Assembly: GCA_963779645.1 (NCBI GenBank)
Contig: CAVZYX010000005.1
Coordinates: forward strand, 558,001-622,000
Length of the DNA: 64,000 nucleotides
Source of the DNA: CALMBW01 sp963779645
Lineage (GTDB): Bacteria > Actinomycetota > CADDZG01 > WHSQ01
Reading direction: 5' to 3'
Shown: positions 16,107-22,825 of the stretch, in pieces
Layout of the letters: every line of letters starts with the position of its first letter
Numbering within the stretch: the stretch's first letter is position 1
Position numbers and translations under genes: made by a program
Notes under the pieces: generated by a model
Databases searched by the model: none
Told to the model about the DNA's origin: nothing
The model's input: only the letters and a program-made list of their open reading frames with translations

Positions 16107-17232
16107 CGGTTTTCTAGTAAAAGCAGCTTGACTATTTAAGCCTGCTTCGCCACGGAATTCATTCCGCTTCGCCACGCAGAAAAAAGGTCGCGACGTGTGA
16201 GCATCCTCACACCCAAAGTTGTCTTCTTCTTGTCTAGTCGAAGCATGAAAAATACCGATGGACTCATCTTTGAATTGGCTCGCGTGCAACACGGAATCAT
16301 CACGTTAAGGCAGGCTCTTGAGCTTGGTCTCACCAAGAATCAGGTTGGCTACCGCACAAGAACCGGAACCTGGCTGCGCGTTCTTCCCAGAACATTCCTA
16401 GTGGCTGGGGCAGCTTGGGACTTCAAGGCGCACTTGATGGCAACCTGCTTATGGAGTGGAGGAGTAGCAAGCCACCGCTCTGCAGCGATCCTCCACGATC
16501 TTCTTCCCTTCGAGAAACCGATCGTTGAAGTTACGACCATCCGAAATTGCAAAAGCTATGACGGCAAGGCCATCATCCACCGAACCTCAAGGCTTCCCAT
16601 CGACTTCATCACAAGCGTGGAAGGCATCCCCTGCACAGATATCGAAAGAACCCTCCTCGACCTGCCTCAGATCGTCTATCCGAAGCGCGTAAGCATGGCC
16701 CTCGATAAAGCTCGGCGAGAGGGAAAGGTAACTCTCGGTTCTCAGAGCCTTAGGTGTGAGGAAGAAGCGAGATCGGGCAGGAACGGTCTCAATGTAGTGA
16801 GAAATGAAATCGCGCGCCGCGATCCACGGGCCTCGATTGCTCAAAGTCAGCTTGAGGACACCGTGTTTCAGATCCTCACGCATCCATCGATCCCATCGTT
16901 TACGCGACACTTCAGGATGGACACAGGACGGGGGTACGAGTACGAGATCGACGCCTGTTGGGTTGATCTGAACAAGGGAGCCGAGGTCAACGACCACGGG
17001 ACTCACTCGGATCTCGACCCGTTCAACAAGGATGGCGACAAGATGCTCTTCTTCGCCGAGAGAGGGATGCAAATAATCCCGATCACCCGTGAGATGACCA
17101 AGAAGCCTGACGATCTTCGAATGCGAGTGCTCAACTTCCTTCGGGCGCGGCCCCCACAGCTCCGACGCGAAGGAGAGTGAATTCCGTGGCGAGGCAGGCT
17201 GAAATAGTCAAGCTGCTTCTAATAGAAAACTA
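16104..17232. mobile_element. Gene-carrying TIR element, family A (A2)
   Basis: Two inverted termini of about 53 bp bracket one gene. The left terminus runs from the stop codon at 16104 (TTTTCTAGTAAAAGCAGC, then TTGACTATTT, then GCCACGGAATTC). The reverse complement of the right end (to 17232) reads almost identically. The outermost bases provide the stop codons of both convergent neighbours, the split-barrel gene and whiB. The interior is visibly less GC-rich than the flanks. No transposase, integrase or toxin is present. The same termini, without cargo, occur at 3990-4156. Confidence 0.85.
16245..17180 (+). CDS. AbiEi-like winged helix fused to a Vsr/DUF559-like nuclease-fold domain
   Basis: A 311-residue protein. 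The ATG at 16245 is preferred over the upstream GTG at 16197 because its N-terminus (MKNTDGLIFELARVQHG) aligns with the paralogue at 30578-31528 (MRPTDDFWDLLRVQHG). Residues 8-60 form the AbiEi-type winged helix (RVQHGIITLRQALELGLTKNQV). The middle holds SHRSAAILHDLL and TDIERTLLDLP, typical of this family. The C-terminal 90 residues resemble PD-(D/E)xK Vsr/DUF559 domains: an Asp in YEYEIDACW and a Glu in GAEVND fit two metal-binding positions. No AbiEii toxin gene adjoins, so it is not an ordinary type IV toxin-antitoxin pair. Codon use is less GC-biased than in neighbours, suggesting transfer. Confidence 0.8.
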   Translation: MKNTDGLIFELARVQHGIITLRQALELGLTKNQVGYRTRTGTWLRVLPRTFLVAGAAWDFKAHLMATCLWSGGVASHRSAAILHDLLPFEKPIVEVTTIRNCKSYDGKAIIHRTSRLPIDFITSVEGIPCTDIERTLLDLPQIVYPKRVSMALDKARREGKVTLGSQSLRCEEEARSGRNGLNVVRNEIARRDPRASIAQSQLEDTVFQILTHPSIPSFTRHFRMDTGRGYEYEIDACWVDLNKGAEVNDHGTHSDLDPFNKDGDKMLFFAERGMQIIPITREMTKKPDDLRMRVLNFLRARPPQLRREGE

Positions 17233-17499
17233 GAGGGCTATGGCGGAGCGCCAGTCGCCTCCGGGGGCTTTGCGTCGGTAACGGCGCCTCTCCCGCTCGG
17301 TCAAGCCTCCCCAGATCCCGTGGTCAACGGGAGCGTCCATAGCGTACGAGAGGCACTCTCTACGCACGGGGCACTGCTTGCAGATGGTCTTGGCCTGTCG
17401 GTGCTCGAGAGCCCCAACGGCGAACCACAGGTCGGGGTCTCCGCCTGCGCAGAGCCCATCGGCCCGCCAGTTCTGATCCTGAGTCACTGCTAGTCCCAC
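17230..17499 (-). CDS. WhiB-family iron-sulphur transcriptional regulator
   Basis: An 89-residue WhiB-like protein, a family confined to Actinomycetota and their phages. Four conserved cysteines (C17, C40, C43, C49) would bind a [4Fe-4S] cluster, and GIWGGLTERERRR is the family turn followed by the basic C-terminal DNA-binding part. Members act with primary sigma factors in redox and nitric oxide sensing. Placement near the paired ATPases recalls the whiB4 locus of mycobacteria, though the ATPase operon is convergent here and separated by an element. Its TAG stop lies in the terminal repeat of that element. The start could also be the GTG four codons downstream. Confidence 0.93.
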   Translation of the reverse strand: MGLAVTQDQNWRADGLCAGGDPDLWFAVGALEHRQAKTICKQCPVRRECLSYAMDAPVDHGIWGGLTERERRRYRRKAPGGDWRSAIAL

Positions 17500-17863
17500 T
17501 GTCTCCAGCCCTTCAGTTAGCCCAACGGCTTTGTTCCTGCTTGCCGAGAGGTCACGCTAGGGCCGCGGAACGGGAAAACAGATAGCGCGTACAGGCGGTT
17601 TCTAGGTCCTCCGTATGAGCCATTCGAACAATGGTCTGACTGCTCTAGTGCAAACGTCGGGCGCGGTTGTACGTAAATGCAGACGCTCGCGGCCCCCAAA
17701 ACTGGACAGACCACCTGGAACCCCCGCTCTGTGGCCTGTCCCCATCTCCCCCGCCTCCGAACGGCATAGCCCGTTCGGGGGTGCAGGAGGGCCGCTTCTG
17801 GGGGAGAAATCCCTCTATAGGCCGGAGAAATCTCGCAGAAATCTCCTGGTCAGGAGGGACCCG
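17500..17863. promoter_or_regulatory. 364-bp divergent region between whiB and the CopC-like gene
   Basis: No convincing gene lies here. It must hold the whiB promoter on one strand and the CopC-like promoter on the other. An 8-bp perfect hairpin (CCGAACGG/CCGTTCGG, 17757-17778) sits in the likely leader of the CopC-like gene, followed by a tract with repeated GAGAAATC (17799, 17824 and 17838). A strong AGGAGGG ribosome binding site at 17852-17858 fixes the start at 17864. No known riboswitch class could be matched. Confidence 0.45.
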
Positions 17864-18691
17864 ATGAGGAGAATCTTCATCTTCGCCACCGCGAGCGCCG
17901 TGCTCGCTCTCCTCTGCCTGCCCGGGATCGCTCACGCCGGGCCTCAGGTGATCGAGTCCGCCCCCGCACAAGGTCAAACCTTCCACAGCCCTGAGGAAGT
18001 TCCCTCCGAAGCCACCATCACTTTCGATCTGATCCTGGACGCCGAGGCGTCCGAGTTGATCATCCGGGACGAATGTGGGAACAGGGTCGACGGCGACGAC
18101 CTCCGGATCGAAGCGAACAAGATGACGATCTCGATCGCGAAGACTCCGTCCGGCTACTACGACATGGTTTACAACGCGACAGCGCCGGCAGGAGTTACGG
18201 GATCAACGAAGGGACGCATCACGTTTCTCGTGCATGGAGGATCTACGTGCGGACCGGGGGCCGGAGGTCACTCCGGACACGGGGGCCATGGTGGGAACGG
18301 CGAGCCAGGTAACAGCGGAGGTCACGACGGACACGGCTCGGGTGACGGCGGAAGCCACGACGGGCACGAAGGTGAGACAGGTTCTCACGATTCCGATCAC
18401 ATGGACTCGCACTCGAGTGACACCACACACAGCCATATCTCTACCGACAATTCGACTCATGCGATGAGCGACACGAGTCACGAACCCAGCTCGAAGGACC
18501 ACAAGCACCACGGCACTTCGGAGGAAACCAAGGATGCGGATCCCAAGGTCGCTGTCCCGATAGCGGCCCCCGAGGTGATCAGCTTCAACCTCACGCGTGT
18601 ATCGGGGGGCTCACTTCTATTTGCGCTGCTCCTCTGCCTGGGTCTCGGCGTTGGAGGCGGTTATCTCATCCGTCAGAAGGACGCCCTCTAA
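17864..18691 (+). CDS. CopC-domain copper-binding protein with His-rich linker and membrane anchor
   Basis: A 275-residue protein. The signal peptide ends near LPGIA-HAG, which would leave a mature N-terminal His, as needed for the Cu(II) site of CopC proteins. The CopC beta-sandwich spans residues of about 24-125 (ESAPAQGQTF, FDLILDAEASELIIRDECGNRV). Residues 126-225 are an unusual His/Gly/Asp/Ser linker with many HDGH and HSSD motifs that could buffer metal. A C-terminal membrane helix ending in RQKDAL anchors it. The convergent CopD-like gene overlaps by 4 bp, supporting copper handling. The start is set by a strong ribosome binding site. Confidence 0.85.
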   Translation: MRRIFIFATASAVLALLCLPGIAHAGPQVIESAPAQGQTFHSPEEVPSEATITFDLILDAEASELIIRDECGNRVDGDDLRIEANKMTISIAKTPSGYYDMVYNATAPAGVTGSTKGRITFLVHGGSTCGPGAGGHSGHGGHGGNGEPGNSGGHDGHGSGDGGSHDGHEGETGSHDSDHMDSHSSDTTHSHISTDNSTHAMSDTSHEPSSKDHKHHGTSEETKDADPKVAVPIAAPEVISFNLTRVSGGSLLFALLLCLGLGVGGGYLIRQKDAL

Positions 18692-19773
18692 GAAGCTTCG
18701 ACTCGAATCGAAACCGAGGCCGGAGGCGCTGTCGGTTCGATCGTTTTCGTGCGCGACAGATATGTCATCAAGCCCGTCGCCGCCATGATCGCCAACGCGA
18801 GCACGAGTTCGGCGGCGATGGTGCGCCGAAACACATCTTGTTCTTGCGCACTATCTCCCGCGGCGAGCGCCGCCTTCAACCGGTTGCGAACGACCATGTG
18901 GTTGATCCCTCCGAGGATCAGCACACCGATGAACAACAGCAGTTTCAAAGAGAGGACCTGGCCGTAGGACGTGACCCACAGATCGCGGAGATGGCCGACG
19001 TGCAGCAAGGAATTGAGCGTGCCCGTAACGGTGACGATCCCGATAGAAACGAGAGCCACCATCGAGAACCTTGTGACGGCGGGAGCAAGAAGTCGCAGAC
19101 GCTCGGCCTTCGGCCTTCCCCTCCAAGCATCAGGCAACACGACGGCGAGCAAGATCACCCCGCTGAACCACACCGACGCAAAGACGAGGTGAAGGATGTC
19201 GTTGCCGATCGATAACCCCTGAGGCCTCCCGACGAGAGCGTGACCAGAGAATGAACTCGTCGCGACAAGAGCCACTCCGACGACTATCCACGATCCCCAC
19301 CACAGCATCGACGGCCCCGGCGTCCCCTTGCCCTCGGCTCCCTCGGCTCCCTCGGCTCCACCGAAGCTCCACAGTTCCACCTTTCCAATCAGTAGCACCG
19401 CGAGGGCCGCTAGCAACGGGAAGCGGAGCGCGTGCCACTGTCCGAACGTCGTTTCGAAAACCGACTGGATGTCATTCGCCGAGACATCGCCCGCGTGAAG
19501 CTCCGAAGTCAGTGCTGCTTGTAGAAGGAGGATCGCCCCCGTGACAGCCACGGACGCCAGAAGGGCGGCCCGGATGAAACCCTCCAGCCGGCGCGCAGCG
19601 GCCTTGGATGACACGGCCCAATCTGGGGGAAGCGTCGCGAAAGCGGGCCGGAGTACCAGGAGAAGGATCACCGGGGTCCCCAGGATCAGAGCGTTCGCCG
19701 AGTAGGAGCTGAAGCGCAATATGGGAAAGGCGATATTACGGAGGAGATCCTCAACCACCATAGGCTTGCCCAC
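18688..19773 (-). CDS. copD: CopD-family copper resistance membrane protein
   Basis: A 361-residue integral membrane protein with about eight helices. Hallmarks of the CopD/YcnJ family are the first helix region SYSANALILGTPVILLLVLRP, the HDLLHLVFASVWFSGV-like segment (NDILHLVFASVWFSGVILLAVV) and GQVLSLKLLLFIGVLILGGINHMVVRNRLK. Family members move copper across the membrane together with CopC. Unlike many Gram-positive CopCD fusions, the two domains are here on separate, convergent genes sharing 4 bp at their ends. Copper chaperone and CsoR genes occur 36 kb away. Confidence 0.87.
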   Translation of the reverse strand: MGKPMVVEDLLRNIAFPILRFSSYSANALILGTPVILLLVLRPAFATLPPDWAVSSKAAARRLEGFIRAALLASVAVTGAILLLQAALTSELHAGDVSANDIQSVFETTFGQWHALRFPLLAALAVLLIGKVELWSFGGAEGAEGAEGKGTPGPSMLWWGSWIVVGVALVATSSFSGHALVGRPQGLSIGNDILHLVFASVWFSGVILLAVVLPDAWRGRPKAERLRLLAPAVTRFSMVALVSIGIVTVTGTLNSLLHVGHLRDLWVTSYGQVLSLKLLLFIGVLILGGINHMVVRNRLKAALAAGDSAQEQDVFRRTIAAELVLALAIMAATGLMTYLSRTKTIEPTAPPASVSIRVEAS

Positions 19774-19792
19774 CTGGGATACTGCAGTTGCG

Positions 19793-19906
19793 ATGACAGC
19801 TTCTCAATTGATCCTCGTCTCCGTCACCTCGGCCCTCGTGGCCGTCTTCGCGATGCTCCTGGTTGCGACGGTACGACGCTCGCGCAAGAAAGATGAGGAC
19901 GAGTAG
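19793..19906 (+). CDS. Small single-pass membrane protein (37 aa)
   Basis: A short frame with one hydrophobic helix (LILVSVTSALVAVFAMLLVATV) and a highly charged tail RRSRKKDEDE. It starts 20 bp after the CopD start, in the divergent direction, and ends at an element end. No strong ribosome binding site is visible and the family is unknown, so it may not be expressed. The helix-plus-charged-tail design resembles many short membrane regulators of actinobacteria. Confidence 0.4.
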   Translation: MTASQLILVSVTSALVAVFAMLLVATVRRSRKKDEDE

Positions 19907-19989
19907 CCGATCTCCTTGGCGAAAGAGCATCAATTCCTTGGCGAAACAGCTACAAATAGTGTGGCTGCTTTTAGTAGAAAACCGGGTTA
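19907..19989. repeat. Solitary family A terminal repeat (A3)
   Basis: Reading from the STAS gene stop on the minus strand: CTAACCCGGTTTTCTACTAA, then AAGCAGC, ACTATTTG, GCTGTTTCGCCAAGGAATT and a second TTTCGCCAAGG. This matches the termini of elements at 3990-4156 and 16104-17232. It fills the whole convergent gap. AAGCAGC can pair with GCTGTTT, so it may act as the STAS terminator. Confidence 0.75.
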
Positions 19990-20352
19990 GGGGCGGAAGC
20001 CGGCGGCGGCTTCTTCTACCGTCGGCGCTATCGATACGCCTTCGCCGAAGCCCGTGATCGTGAACAGTTTCAGGTGCTGTTCCCGGGTGCAGGAGATGGC
20101 CAAGTCGCCTCCGGCCTCCCGAAGCCTCCGGACGCCTCCCATAAGGGCGCCGAGACCCGACGAGTCCATGAACGGCACCCCGTCGAGGTCCACGACCACC
20201 TTGGTGTTGCTTTCCTCGATCAGCTGCCCGATGGCATCTCGAAGCGAACCCACGGTGTAGACGTCTAGGTCGCCGGTCGGCTTGATCACTTTGTAGTCGC
20301 CCTGCTGAGCGATATCGATGTCGATCTTCTGCTGTGACACCTGGAACTCCAC
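19987..20352 (-). CDS. STAS-domain anti-sigma factor antagonist (RsbV/SpoIIAA-like)
   Basis: A 121-residue single-domain protein. The STAS core is clear: KVVVDLDGVPFMDSSGLGALMGG, in which the second Ser of DSSG is the usual phosphorylation site. Such proteins bind and neutralise anti-sigma kinases when dephosphorylated. The PP2C phosphatase gene ends 22 bp upstream on the same strand and is the likely partner that dephosphorylates it. No RsbW-like kinase or sigma factor gene is present in the window, so the target is elsewhere. Confidence 0.92.
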   Translation of the reverse strand: MEFQVSQQKIDIDIAQQGDYKVIKPTGDLDVYTVGSLRDAIGQLIEESNTKVVVDLDGVPFMDSSGLGALMGGVRRLREAGGDLAISCTREQHLKLFTITGFGEGVSIAPTVEEAAAGFRP

Positions 20353-20374
20353 CTTCCCGGGGCCCCTTGACTAT

Positions 20375-21898
20375 CTAGTCGGTAAGGCCTTCGAATCCGA
20401 CGATAAGCATCGTGAGGTCGTCGTCGAGCTTACCCGCCGCAAAACGTTCGACCTCGACCACCAGCTGCTCGCCCAGGTTAGCCGCATCCAGCGGAGCGAG
20501 CTTCACCAGTATCTGAGCCATCCGCTCGTCCCCGAACAGCTCGCCGTCTGGGGCCTTGGCCTCCAGGTAGCCGTCCGTGAACAGAACGATCCTGTCCCCG
20601 GGCGAGAGCCTGATCTGGCCATCCGAGTACCCCGGCTCCTCGAACCACCCCAGCGCCTTGTTCCGGGGTCCCTCGAGGTAGTTGCCGTCGAACCGGGCTC
20701 CCGCCCGGCGGATCAGGAAAGGAGAGTGGTGGCCCATGTTGAACCAGTGGACCTCCCCCGTCTCCAGGTCCAGGGTCAGGTAGATGACGGTCGTGAAGGA
20801 GTCCGGCTCGGTGGCGTCGAGCAGCGCCTTGTTGGCTCGCTCGATCACCCGTTTCGGCCCGGCCCCCATGCCCCTTTCGGCACGAAGCGAGGACAGTGTC
20901 ACCGTCGCCATGAGCGCCGCAGCGATCCCCTTCCCCGAGGCATCCCCGATCACGACCGACAGCGATCGTCCCGAGACATCGATGTCGTACCAATCGCCGC
21001 CCACGAGGTTCGCCTGACGTTGGATAGGGGTCACGGTTGCGCCGGGAGCGTCGGGCAAGGTGCGCTGGAGGAGGTTCCGCTGGATGGAGGCAGCGATCTC
21101 GAGCTCGCGTTCCTGGAGCGCGAGCTGCTGCAGTTTCTTCAATCCCGCCTGCATCTCTTGGAAACGGGTAGCGAGCTCCTCCACCTCGTCGCCGGAATGC
21201 ACATCGATCTTCTGGTTGAAGTCACCGCGCTCGATGCCGCGGGCTGCTTGAACCAGAGCGCCCAGGTTCCGCGACAGTCGCCGCGGCAGAAGGAACGCCA
21301 GGAGCAAGCCGATCGCGAGAGCCGCCACCGTTACAGCGGTCAACGTGATCACCGTTCGGTTCTGTCGAGAGTTGATCTGGGCTTCGGATGCGGCGACGAC
21401 GCTGTCCTGTGCAAGACGTAGTTGCTCGCCGAGCAACTCGACCCGTGTGATCAGCTGATCGCCTTCCTGCGAAAGGATCCGGAACGCCTGAGACCTTTGA
21501 CCTTCCTGCGCAAGTGGAAGAACCTGCTCGTCGACGAGCTGGTGGAACTGCCCGCCCGCCTCGACCAATCTGTTCAACAGGTCACTCTCGTTCGAGGACG
21601 GGTTGAACCCCGCAGCAACCTCCTCCCACTCGGCAGCAACTTCGACTTCGGTGTTGTACTGATTTAGGAGGCTAGAGCTGGACGAGATGAGGTACCCGCG
21701 CACGGCAGCGCTCTGGGCCGTATAGGAACGAACGATCTCGTCGGCAGCAACGAGTTTGGGGAGGGCTGTGTCGAAGACCCGACGCTGCACACCGCGGAGA
21801 GAGTCGAACAACGACAAGGTCACCCATGCAAGGGCGACGATCAACACCAGTAGGAGTCCGAAACCCCCCATGAGCTTCTGCCGTAGGGACAGCTTCAC
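20375..21898 (-). CDS. Membrane-bound PP2C/SpoIIE-type serine phosphatase with HAMP domain
   Basis: A 507-residue RsbU-like phosphatase. Helix 1 (about 10-30) and helix 2 (about 183-205) flank an extracytoplasmic four-helix-bundle sensor (CHASE3-like). A HAMP linker follows (ARGIERGDFNQKIDVHSGDEVEELATRFQEM) and then a SpoIIE-type PP2C domain from about 285, with metal-binding GGDWYD, VIGDASGKGIAAALMA, and FTDGYLEA. It probably removes phosphate from the downstream STAS protein in response to an external signal, releasing a sigma factor. Order and spacing (22 bp) fit a two-gene operon. Confidence 0.92.
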   Translation of the reverse strand: MKLSLRQKLMGGFGLLLVLIVALAWVTLSLFDSLRGVQRRVFDTALPKLVAADEIVRSYTAQSAAVRGYLISSSSSLLNQYNTEVEVAAEWEEVAAGFNPSSNESDLLNRLVEAGGQFHQLVDEQVLPLAQEGQRSQAFRILSQEGDQLITRVELLGEQLRLAQDSVVAASEAQINSRQNRTVITLTAVTVAALAIGLLLAFLLPRRLSRNLGALVQAARGIERGDFNQKIDVHSGDEVEELATRFQEMQAGLKKLQQLALQERELEIAASIQRNLLQRTLPDAPGATVTPIQRQANLVGGDWYDIDVSGRSLSVVIGDASGKGIAAALMATVTLSSLRAERGMGAGPKRVIERANKALLDATEPDSFTTVIYLTLDLETGEVHWFNMGHHSPFLIRRAGARFDGNYLEGPRNKALGWFEEPGYSDGQIRLSPGDRIVLFTDGYLEAKAPDGELFGDERMAQILVKLAPLDAANLGEQLVVEVERFAAGKLDDDLTMLIVGFEGLTD

Positions 21899-21919
21899 CG
21901 CGTCAGTATCCTCTACACA

Positions 21920-22780
21920 ATGGGCCTATTTCGCGCCACGGCGCTGGCGGCCACGGGCACGCTGGGATACGCGCTGGCGGAGACCCAGGCCTTCCGTCTG
22001 CAGACCCACAGGGTCCCGGTAGCTCCGGGCACCCCTGCCCTGCGCGTCTTACATCTGTCGGACACCCACCTGCGTGAGGCGGACACCGGCCGGATCAAGT
22101 TCCTCCGCTCGCTGCGTGACCGGGTGGGGGACGTGGACCTCATCGTCATGACCGGCGACATGATCGAGAACGACAGCGGTATCGACCCGCTGATCGATGC
22201 ACTCAGTGGTCTCGAAGCGCGTTACGGGAAGGCTTACGTGCTCGGCTCACACGACTACTACCAATCACGCTTCAAGCTTCCCGTGAAGTACCTGTTCAAG
22301 ACAGAGCCGCGCCTCGACGCCGGTCCCGCAGACACCGGTCGCATGCGCGCTGGCCTCGAGGCGCAAGGTTGGTTGGACCTCACGAACCGCACCGCGATGC
22401 TCGAGACCGAACAGGGACGCATCAGGCTCGCCGGGGTCGACGACCCGTACCTGAAGAGGCATCGGACAGATCACATCGAACGCTCATCCGGCGACGCGGC
22501 CGCGATCGGCCTCGTCCATGCACCTGACATTGTCACGCCCTGGCTGCTGGCAGGGTTCGACCTCGTGGTTGCAGGACACACCCACGGCGGACAGCTCCGA
22601 GCACCATTCGTCGGCGCACTCGTCACCAATTCAAGCCTGCCCACCGCCCTCGCCGCCGGGCTGCATCGGATCGGCGACGGGCATCTACATGTCAGTCCCG
22701 GGCTCGGCACCTCTCACTACGTGAGGCTTCGCTTCCTCTGCCGCCCCGAGGTGACGATCCTGGAGTTTGCTCCGAGGTAG
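21920..22780 (+). CDS. Calcineurin-like metallophosphoesterase
   Basis: A 286-residue member of the YkuE/YaeI-like group. An N-terminal hydrophobic stretch (TALAATGTLGYALAETQAF) could anchor it. Metal-binding motifs appear in order: LHLSDTHL near residue 46, VMTGDMIEN near 74, GSHDYY near 111 (a GNHD variant with Ser for Asn), and VAGHTHGGQ near 218. Related proteins hydrolyse lipid-linked or cyclic phosphoesters. The gene is divergent from the PP2C phosphatase with only 21 bp between starts. Substrate unknown. Confidence 0.9.
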   Translation: MGLFRATALAATGTLGYALAETQAFRLQTHRVPVAPGTPALRVLHLSDTHLREADTGRIKFLRSLRDRVGDVDLIVMTGDMIENDSGIDPLIDALSGLEARYGKAYVLGSHDYYQSRFKLPVKYLFKTEPRLDAGPADTGRMRAGLEAQGWLDLTNRTAMLETEQGRIRLAGVDDPYLKRHRTDHIERSSGDAAAIGLVHAPDIVTPWLLAGFDLVVAGHTHGGQLRAPFVGALVTNSSLPTALAAGLHRIGDGHLHVSPGLGTSHYVRLRFLCRPEVTILEFAPR

Positions 22781-22825
22781 GCCGAACAGAACAACCGAAA
22801 CCATTGCGGCTTCGTTGTTGGTGAA

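Noticed and set aside
16104..17232. Element A2 as an ordinary type IV toxin-antitoxin locus
   Set aside because: No AbiEii-like nucleotidyltransferase gene is present, the neighbours are housekeeping genes, and the protein has a C-terminal nuclease-fold domain not found in plain AbiEi antitoxins.
17640..17860. Possible riboswitch upstream of the CopC-like gene
   Set aside because: Hairpins are present but no conserved core of cobalamin, TPP, c-di-GMP or other common class could be matched.
20318..21421. Plus-strand frame of 367 residues opposite the PP2C phosphatase
   Set aside because: It is antisense to a gene with clear catalytic motifs and shows no domain itself.
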